From: Bdellovibrionales bacterium
GTDB lineage: Bacteria > Bdellovibrionota > Bacteriovoracia > Bacteriovoracales > Bacteriovoracaceae
Direction: 5' to 3'
NCBI GenBank assembly: GCA_005791855.1
Contig: SXUH01000415.1
Span: forward strand, 1 to 5,688
DNA: 5,688 nt
The notes under the pieces were generated by a model. That model saw only the letters and a program-made list of their open reading frames with translations. It was not told the DNA's origin and did no database searches. The translations under genes and the position numbers were made by a program. Below, piece by piece: positions 1-4,530 of this stretch (positions are counted from its first letter, which is position 1; every line of letters starts with the position of its first letter).

Positions 1-1903
1 GATCGCCGCCGCCCTCCAGGGCAAGTACTTCAACTACGACTCGGACATCTTCGAGCCCATCATGAAGGCCATCGGAGAGCTCTCCGGGAAGGACTACTAC
101 ACGGAGAAGTCCGAGGACGTGAAGGCGTCCTTCCGCGTGGTCGCCGACCACATCCGCTCCTGCACCATGCTCATCACCGACGGCGTGATCCCCTCCAACG
201 ATGGCCGGGGCTACGTCCTCCGCCGGATCATCCGCCGGGCCGTGCGCCATCTCTCGCTCCTGGGCCTCAAGGACATCAGCTTCCACAAGCTCGTTCCATC
301 TGTCGTGAAGTCCCTGGGCGAGGAGTACCCGGACAACGCCGCCAACGCGGCCCTGGCCGAGAAGCTCCTGAAGCTCGAGGAGGAGAAGTTCCGGAAGACC
401 CTCGACACGGGCCTCGCCCTCATCAACGACGAACTCTCCAAGGTCCGACCCGGGCAGAGATTCTCCGGCGAGGTCGCCTTCAAGCTTTACGACACCTTCG
501 GCTTCCCGATGGACCTCACCGAGGTCATCCTCCGGGAGAAGAATCTCGAGCTCGACGCCGAGGGCTTCACCCGGGCCATGGCCCAGCAGAAGGAGAACTC
601 GAAGAAGGGGACGAAGTTCAAGGTCCAGGAAGACAACCTCAAGGTCTTCTACGGGATCAAGGAGAAGTTCGGCGAGACCCAGTTCATCGGCTACGACGAG
701 GTCGTCGGCGCCGCCAAGCTCCTCGCCAAGGAGGAGATCGACGGCCAGTTCTACCTCGCCTTCGACAAGACCCCGTTCTACGGCGAGGGCGGAGGCCAGG
801 TCGGTGACAAGGGGGAGATCTTCTCGAAGGAGGGGAAGCTCGCCACCGTCACCGATACGCAGAAGCCCGTCGACGGCCTGCACGTCCACGTCTCCCCCGA
901 CGCGGACAACCTGACCGTCGGAGAAGAGTACACCCTGAAGGTGAACCACGAGGAGCGGGAGCTCACCAAGCGCAACCACTCCGCCACCCACCTCCTGCAG
1001 TCCGCGCTCATCAAGGTCCTCGGCAACCACGTCAAGCAGGCCGGGTCCTCCGTGGGCCCCGATCGCCTGCGCTTCGACTTCACCCACTCCGAAGCCCTGA
1101 AGCCGGAGGAGATCCAGAAGGTCGAGGAGCTGGTCAACACCGCCGTGGCGAGCAGCTACCCCGTGGTCGCCGCGCAGATGACGAAGGACGAGGCGACGAA
1201 GAAGGGCGCCATGGCCCTCTTCGGGGAGAAGTACGGCGACCGCGTCCGCGTCCTCACCATGGGGAACTTCTCCTGCGAGCTCTGCGGGGGGACCCACGTG
1301 AAGAACACCGCGGAGATCGGCCTCTTCAAGATCATCGTCGAGACCTCCCTCGCCTCCGGGATCCGCCGGATCGAGGCCATCACGTCGAGCAACGCCATCG
1401 ACTACCTCCTGAACCGCTCGAAGATCCTCACCGAGGTCGAGCGGACCTTCTCCGTGAAGGAGGAGCGCGTCCTCGAGAAGATCTCCGCCCTCCAGGCCGA
1501 GCTCAAGGACAAGGCCAAGCAGCTCGAGCAGCTCAACGACAAGCTCCAGAACTTCGAGTCCCAGAACCTCTTCACCGACCAGCGGCCAATCAAAGCCGGG
1601 TTGTCTTTAGTCGTGGCCAAGGTTGCCGGGGCTGACCAGGGGAATATGCGAAAGTTAGCTGATATCTTTGTAGACAAATTCCCGAAAGGCGTACTATTCC
1701 TCCATGCCGTTGAAGGTGACAAGCTCTCCTTCATCTTAAAAACAAGCAAAGCTAACACCAACGTCGACTGCGGCGCCGTGATGAAGAGCCTCATGCCTCT
1801 GATCAATGGCCGCGGCGGCGGAAAGCCGGACATGGTCCAGGGGTCCGGGGACGCCGCCAAGGTCTCCGACTTCATCATCGCCCTCGAAGGAGCACTGAAA
1901 TGA
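1..1903 (+). CDS. alaS: Alanyl-tRNA synthetase, 5'-truncated by the window edge
   Basis: Cytoplasmic class II aminoacyl-tRNA synthetase that charges tRNA-Ala with alanine and hydrolyses mischarged Ser/Gly-tRNA-Ala. The reading frame is open from base 2 (IAAALQGKYFNYD...), which matches the stretch just after the catalytic MGLER-like segment of the family. The ATG at base 62 is internal, not the true start. Roughly the first 240-250 residues of an about 870-residue family are missing. Numbered from the ATG at 62, visible parts are: ADHIRSC and RGYVLRRIIRRAVRH of the tRNA-recognition region (about 28-63); the editing domain with zinc-type HSATH (H306, H310) and CGGTH (C408, H412); a coiled coil (about 464-505); and the C-Ala domain with glycine-rich GRGGGKPDMVQGSG (from about 583). 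All expected editing residues are present. The stop overlaps the next gene by four bases. Codons 509-565 are unusually A/T-ending compared with the rest. Identification is secure. Confidence 0.97.
   Translation, partial: IAAALQGKYFNYDSDIFEPIMKAIGELSGKDYYTEKSEDVKASFRVVADHIRSCTMLITDGVIPSNDGRGYVLRRIIRRAVRHLSLLGLKDISFHKLVPSVVKSLGEEYPDNAANAALAEKLLKLEEEKFRKTLDTGLALINDELSKVRPGQRFSGEVAFKLYDTFGFPMDLTEVILREKNLELDAEGFTRAMAQQKENSKKGTKFKVQEDNLKVFYGIKEKFGETQFIGYDEVVGAAKLLAKEEIDGQFYLAFDKTPFYGEGGGQVGDKGEIFSKEGKLATVTDTQKPVDGLHVHVSPDADNLTVGEEYTLKVNHEERELTKRNHSATHLLQSALIKVLGNHVKQAGSSVGPDRLRFDFTHSEALKPEEIQKVEELVNTAVASSYPVVAAQMTKDEATKKGAMALFGEKYGDRVRVLTMGNFSCELCGGTHVKNTAEIGLFKIIVETSLASGIRRIEAITSSNAIDYLLNRSKILTEVERTFSVKEERVLEKISALQAELKDKAKQLEQLNDKLQNFESQNLFTDQRPIKAGLSLVVAKVAGADQGNMRKLADIFVDKFPKGVLFLHAVEGDKLSFILKTSKANTNVDCGAVMKSLMPLINGRGGGKPDMVQGSGDAAKVSDFIIALEGALK
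1586..1756 (+). other. A+T-rich codon-usage island inside alaS
   Basis: The reading frame is intact, but synonymous choice changes abruptly. This stretch has TTA three times, TTG, CTA, GTA twice, AAA five times, and several GTT, GCT and TCT codons. The flanking alaS sequence uses CTC/CTG, AAG, GTC and GCC almost exclusively. The island falls in the linker after the coiled coil and the first part of the C-Ala domain. It could be a recombined segment from a lower-G+C relative, or a place where a DNA or RNA signal constrains the codons. The composition shift is directly visible; its cause is not. Confidence 0.75.
1887..1903 (+). promoter_or_regulatory. Shine-Dalgarno and ATGA stop/start overlap
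   Basis: AAGGAG at 1887-1892 lies seven bases before the ATG at 1900. That ATG shares the ATGA motif with the alaS stop (TGA at 1901-1903). The arrangement fixes the start of the peptide-binding lipoprotein and indicates translational coupling with alaS. Confidence 0.85.
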
Positions 1904-3621
1904 AACTCTACTGCCTACTCCTCATCCTCCTCGCGGCCCTCGGCTGCACCAAGAAAGGCGGCAAGGGTTCCGACACCTTAAACATCTCGCTCCCGAACGA
2001 CATCTCCACCCTCGACCCGGCGACCTGCTACGATTCGGTCTGCTACGTTCCGGTGTTCCAGGTCTACGAGCCGCTCTTCGAGCTCGACTACCTCAAGCGG
2101 CCCTACAGCCTGAGGCCCCTCCTCGCCGAGGGCTTCCCGGTGGTCTCCACCGATAAGCTGAAGTACACCTTCAAGATTAAGAAGGGCATCAAGTACCACG
2201 ACTCTCCTCTCGTCCAGAAGGGCCGGGAGGTGAAGGCCCAGGACTTCGTCAACCAGATCAAGCGCCTCGCCTTCCAGGGCACCCGCTCTCCGGGCTGGTT
2301 CCTCTTCGACGGGAAGATCAAGGGCCTGAACGACTGGCGGGACAAGGTCGGCTCGGACCTGAACCTCTTCTTCACCAACCAGGCCCCGGGCGTCTCCGCG
2401 CCGGATGACCAGACCCTCGTGATCGAGCTCGTCCGGCCGTACCCGCAGCTCCTCTACGCCCTCGCCCTCACCTTCACGGCCCCGCTCCCCGAGGAGGCCA
2501 TCCGCACGCAGAACAACGACTTCAGCCAGAAGGCCCTCGGGACCGGCGCCTACTTCATCACCAACTACAACTCCACCCAGGAAGTCGTGCTGAAGAAGAA
2601 CCCGAACTACGTCTCCAGCGTCTACCCGTCTCAGGGCGACCGCTTCGCCAACGAGAAGAACCTCCTGAAGGACGCGGGCGCGAAGCTCCCGTTCATCGAG
2701 AACGTGAAGATGACCATCATCAAGGAAGCCCAGACCGACTGGCTGAACTTCATGGGCAAGAAGATCGACATGGTCGCCCTGAACAAGGACCAGTACGCCC
2801 TCGCCCTCACCGAAGAAGGGAAGATCAAGCCCGAGATCACGCAGCAGAAGATCGAGCTCCAGGCCTCCCCGACCCTCATCTACTGGTGGATCGCCTTCAA
2901 CATGAAGGACCCGGTCGTCGGCAAGAACCTCAACCTGCGCCAGGCGATCGCCCACGGCGTGAACATCGACAAGTACATCGAGCTCTTCACCTACAAGGTG
3001 GCCCAGAAGGCCAACTCGATCTACCCTCCCGGCATCAGCGGCTACTCGCCCTCCACGGACCTCCCGTACAAGTACGACCTCGAGAAGGCTAAGGACTACC
3101 TCCGGAAGGCCGGCTACCCCGACGGGAAGGGCCTCCCCACCCTGGTCTTCGACATCCGCGGGACCGACACCCGGCGACGGCAGATGGGGGAGTTCATCCA
3201 GCAGGAACTGCGGAACCTCGGGATCACCGTCGAGGTCAACATCAACACCTTCCCGAAGTTCCTCGAGAAGTCCCGGAAGGGCGAGCTCCAGTTCTGGCAG
3301 GGCGGCTGGATCCTGGACTACCCGGACGCGGAGAACGTCCTCCAGCTCCTCTACTCCGGCAACCTCCCGCCGGGGCCGAACTCGTCCCAGTACGTGAACG
3401 CCGAGTACGACAAGCTCTTCGAGCAGGTCAAGGAGATGGAGGACGGCCTCGAGAAGACCGAGCTCATGGCGAAGATGGAGGCCATCGTGAACAAGGACCT
3501 CCCGTGGGTCATGCAGTACTACTCGCGGAACTACATCCTCTTCCACGACTACATGAAGAACTTCCGCTACTCGGACATCATCTATAACCATATCAAATAC
3601 ATCAAGCTTCAGGGGAAGTGA
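1900..3621 (+). CDS. ABC transporter peptide-binding lipoprotein, family 5 (OppA/DppA-like)
   Basis: Extracytoplasmic solute receptor of the SBP_bac_5 family, which delivers oligopeptides or related solutes to an ABC permease. The 573-residue product is close to the usual OppA/DppA length. It begins with a short hydrophobic signal ending ALGC, so Cys16 is the likely lipidated residue; leucine at -2 is slightly atypical for a lipobox. Family hallmarks are the N-terminal NDISTLDPA (about 33-41), LGTGAY (213-218), NLRQAIAHGVN (345-355) and the conserved C-lobe segment GGWILDYPDAEN (468-479). The only cysteines in the mature body are Cys43 and Cys48, close enough to form a small disulfide loop; that is inference. 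It overlaps alaS by four bases with a good ribosome site. No permease or ATPase gene is visible, so the partner and exact ligand are unknown. Family confidence is high; substrate confidence is low. Confidence 0.93.
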   Translation: MKLYCLLLILLAALGCTKKGGKGSDTLNISLPNDISTLDPATCYDSVCYVPVFQVYEPLFELDYLKRPYSLRPLLAEGFPVVSTDKLKYTFKIKKGIKYHDSPLVQKGREVKAQDFVNQIKRLAFQGTRSPGWFLFDGKIKGLNDWRDKVGSDLNLFFTNQAPGVSAPDDQTLVIELVRPYPQLLYALALTFTAPLPEEAIRTQNNDFSQKALGTGAYFITNYNSTQEVVLKKNPNYVSSVYPSQGDRFANEKNLLKDAGAKLPFIENVKMTIIKEAQTDWLNFMGKKIDMVALNKDQYALALTEEGKIKPEITQQKIELQASPTLIYWWIAFNMKDPVVGKNLNLRQAIAHGVNIDKYIELFTYKVAQKANSIYPPGISGYSPSTDLPYKYDLEKAKDYLRKAGYPDGKGLPTLVFDIRGTDTRRRQMGEFIQQELRNLGITVEVNINTFPKFLEKSRKGELQFWQGGWILDYPDAENVLQLLYSGNLPPGPNSSQYVNAEYDKLFEQVKEMEDGLEKTELMAKMEAIVNKDLPWVMQYYSRNYILFHDYMKNFRYSDIIYNHIKYIKLQGK

Positions 3622-3625
3622 GGCC

Positions 3626-3664
3626 ACCGGCGACCACGAGCTAGCGAAACTCTTGGTCGCCGGT
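3626..3664 (+). terminator. Strong hairpin after the lipoprotein gene, possible terminator
   Basis: A perfect 11-bp inverted repeat (ACCGGCGACCA at 3626-3636 and TGGTCGCCGGT at 3654-3664) starts four bases after the stop codon. After one mismatch, an inner GAG/CTC pairing (3638-3640 with 3650-3652) leaves a nine-base loop. No T-run follows, so it is not a canonical intrinsic terminator. It may end the alaS-lipoprotein transcript with help from Rho, or protect its 3' end. Confidence 0.55.
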
Positions 3665-3673
3665 CCCCATCCC

Positions 3674-3686
3674 GACCGGGCCGGTC
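3674..3686. repeat. Short odd palindrome GACCGG-g-CCGGTC
   Basis: A 13-bp inverted repeat with a single central base sits nine bases after the larger hairpin and reuses the same ACCGG/CCGGT core. As RNA it could form only a 4-bp stem with a 5-base loop. It could be part of the same 3' structure or a protein-binding palindrome; nothing decides between these. Confidence 0.4.
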
Positions 3687-3690
3687 TCCT

Positions 3691-3717
3691 ACTCCGCTCT
3701 CCTCGAACTCCGCTCTC
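3691..3717 (+). repeat. 11-bp direct repeat ACTCCGCTCTC, 16-bp period
   Basis: ACTCCGCTCTC occurs at 3691-3701 and again at 3707-3717, separated by CTCGA. The second copy runs into the -35 part of the candidate promoter for the next gene. A 16-bp period is more than one helical turn, so same-face binding by one dimeric regulator is not obvious. It may be a simple duplication. Confidence 0.6.
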
Positions 3718-3742
3718 AATTTTCTTAAGGCTCTGTCGATAA
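3716..3742 (+). promoter_or_regulatory. Candidate sigma-28 (FliA-type) promoter
   Basis: TCAATTTT (3716-3723), an 11-base spacer, then GTCGATAA (3735-3742). The enterobacterial FliA consensus is TAAAGTTT, 11 bases, GCCGATAA. The match is 6 of 8 and 7 of 8 with exact spacing. Transcription would begin near 3749, about 22 bases before the ATG at 3771, leaving room for the GAGGA ribosome site at 3762-3766. I see no convincing sigma-70 promoter nearby. The match is by eye and the consensus comes from other bacteria. Confidence 0.5.
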
Positions 3743-3761
3743 GCTCCTCGGTTAGACCTGC

Positions 3762-3766
3762 GAGGA
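3762..3766 (+). promoter_or_regulatory. Ribosome binding site of the small secreted protein gene
   Basis: GAGGA lies four bases before the ATG at 3771. The spacing is tight but workable, and it supports this start, which also gives a clean signal peptide. Confidence 0.6.
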
Positions 3767-3770
3767 CCAA

Positions 3771-4151
3771 ATGAAGTTAACCCTGCTCCTGTTTACGATG
3801 CTCTTCAGCCAGCCCATCCTGGCCCGCTCCTACGTCATCTTCAGCATGTCCCAGGAGCTCTCCATGGGCTTCGAGGACGAGACCATCCGTAAGAACTACT
3901 ACATCAACATGGGCACGAGCCAGGGCGTGCGGAAGGGCTCCGTCGTCGACGTCTTCCGGATCATCTCCATCCAGAACCCCTACGACAGCAAGAAGCGCGT
4001 GAACTACAAAGTGAAGATCGGCGAGCTTAAAGTGCTCCATTCCAACGAAGACTCCTCCATCGCCATGGTGAGCGAGTACGAGAAAGACGCCCCGATCTTC
4101 GACCTCTCCCAGTTCATGATCGGTGACCATGTCGCGGTCAACGTCGACTAG
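3771..4151 (+). CDS. Small secreted protein of unknown function
   Basis: A 126-residue protein with a Sec-type signal peptide: Lys2, then a hydrophobic stretch, with likely cleavage after PILA (Ala18). It is therefore probably periplasmic. The mature part of about 108 residues is mostly beta-like. It carries YYINMGTSQGVRKGSVVDVFR (43-63, quoted here in two overlapping pieces: YYINMGTSQG and QGVRKGSVVDVFR), a G-x3-G-x3-G pattern followed by alternating hydrophobics. VKIGELKVLH and an acidic C-terminal segment ending IGDHVAVNVD follow. The glycine-turn-strand pattern recalls small beta-barrel modules such as the FlgT C-terminal domain, but this resemblance is from memory and weak. No lipobox is present. 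From memory it also resembles small secreted proteins of Bdellovibrio-type bacteria. It has its own ribosome site and a candidate sigma-28 promoter, and converges on the minus-strand gene 24 bp downstream. It is clearly a real gene from its codon use and signal peptide; its role is unknown. Confidence 0.88.
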   Translation: MKLTLLLFTMLFSQPILARSYVIFSMSQELSMGFEDETIRKNYYINMGTSQGVRKGSVVDVFRIISIQNPYDSKKRVNYKVKIGELKVLHSNEDSSIAMVSEYEKDAPIFDLSQFMIGDHVAVNVD

Positions 4152-4180
4152 GCGTCCCCGACTAGGCGTCCCCGACTAGG
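4145..4180. repeat. 14-bp tandem repeat holding both convergent stop codons
   Basis: The unit CGACTAGGCGTCCC occurs at 4145-4158 and 4159-4172, followed by a partial copy CGACTAGG at 4173-4180. Each CTAG reads as a TAG stop on either strand. Because 14 is not a multiple of three, the three copies place stops in all three frames of both strands. The first copy supplies the stop of the secreted protein gene and the third supplies the stop of the minus-strand gene. Confidence 0.95.
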
Positions 4181-4436
4181 ACCGGTCCCAGCACTCGCTC
4201 AGGACCTTGAGCTTGATGATCCTCCCCCGCAAGACCCCGGCCTCGAAGGTAATCAGGTTCACGTACAGCAGGTACTCCTCGTCCTTCACGATGTTGAAGT
4301 CGTGACGCCCGTAGAGCGTCACTCTGCGGAGCCGCTCACCGGCGCACACTCCCTTGAAGTGGAACTCGTAGGAGCTCTCCGTGGCGTTGAAGTTCGTGAC
4401 TCGTAGACATTTTGAAACTATAATAACAGTCTTCAT
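4176..4436 (-). CDS. 86-residue conserved-looking hypothetical protein
   Basis: The product starts MKTVIIVSKCLRV and ends LSECWDRS. The open frame continues upstream to a nominal 188-residue version starting near 4742, but that extension lies over the start of the divergent acyl-CoA synthetase gene and reads like antisense. The ATG at 4436 is preceded by AGAGAG (4449-4444) with a seven-base gap, a weak ribosome site, and gives a compact protein. There is no signal peptide or membrane segment, so it is probably cytoplasmic. Alternating hydrophobic residues, RRVTLYG, EEYLLYVNL and GVLRGRIIKLKVL suggest a small beta-barrel, perhaps OB-fold-like; this is inference from the pattern only. Cys10 and Cys82 are the well-placed terminal cysteines and Cys31 is internal. 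The first dozen codons are A/T-ending (ATT, ATA, GTT, TCA, AAA, CTA), unlike the rest. I do not recognise a function. Confidence 0.8.
   Translation of the reverse strand: MKTVIIVSKCLRVTNFNATESSYEFHFKGVCAGERLRRVTLYGRHDFNIVKDEEYLLYVNLITFEAGVLRGRIIKLKVLSECWDRS
4179..4188. repeat. Perfect palindrome GGACCGGTCC
   Basis: A ten-base palindrome overlaps the end of the tandem repeat and the last codons of the minus-strand gene. It has no loop, so it is not a terminator hairpin as it stands. It may be chance in G+C-rich DNA. Confidence 0.4.
4396..4424 (+). promoter_or_regulatory. Sigma-70-type promoter for the acyl-CoA synthetase gene
   Basis: TATAAT (4419-4424) is a perfect -10 box. GTGACT (4396-4401) matches four of six -35 bases with the ideal 17-base spacer. 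Transcription would start near 4431 and leave an untranslated leader of about 100 bases before the ATG at 4531. The promoter lies inside the first codons of the opposing minus-strand gene, in a conspicuously A+T-rich patch of otherwise G+C-rich DNA. Confidence 0.65.
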
Positions 4437-4517
4437 AGCGCTGCTCTCTGCAGGTCCGGGGCCCGGGATGAAGGTCGTAGGTCCGAGGAATCGCAGGGAA
4501 CTTGCGCGGAGCTCGAA

Positions 4518-4523
4518 AAAGGA
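4518..4523 (+). promoter_or_regulatory. Ribosome binding site deciding the acyl-CoA synthetase start
   Basis: AAAGGA lies seven bases before the ATG at 4531. An in-frame ATG at 4468 with no stop between would add 21 residues, but it has only CCCGGG just before it. The added residues are basic and do not look like the family, so 4531 is preferred. Confidence 0.75.
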
Positions 4524-4530
4524 TCCTCGA

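Noticed and set aside
2886..3092. A 68-residue plus-strand frame inside the lipoprotein gene
   Set aside because: Its composition is typical of an out-of-frame reading of G+C-rich codons, and it lies wholly within a conserved part of the real gene.
3560..3588. TATAAC (3583-3588) as a -10 box near the end of the lipoprotein gene
   Set aside because: No -35-like sequence lies at a suitable distance, and a better promoter candidate stands closer to the next gene.
1978..3627. A 549-residue open frame on the minus strand covering the lipoprotein gene
   Set aside because: It mirrors the lipoprotein gene almost exactly and is rich in Val, Leu, Glu, Arg and Asp. That is the expected shadow of C/G-ending codons, which leave few stops on the other strand. 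No domain is recognisable and the sense gene is unmistakable.
3777..4130. A 117-residue minus-strand frame opposite the small secreted protein
   Set aside because: It is a Val/Asp/Gly/His-rich shadow, whereas the plus-strand frame has a signal peptide, a ribosome site and a plausible promoter.
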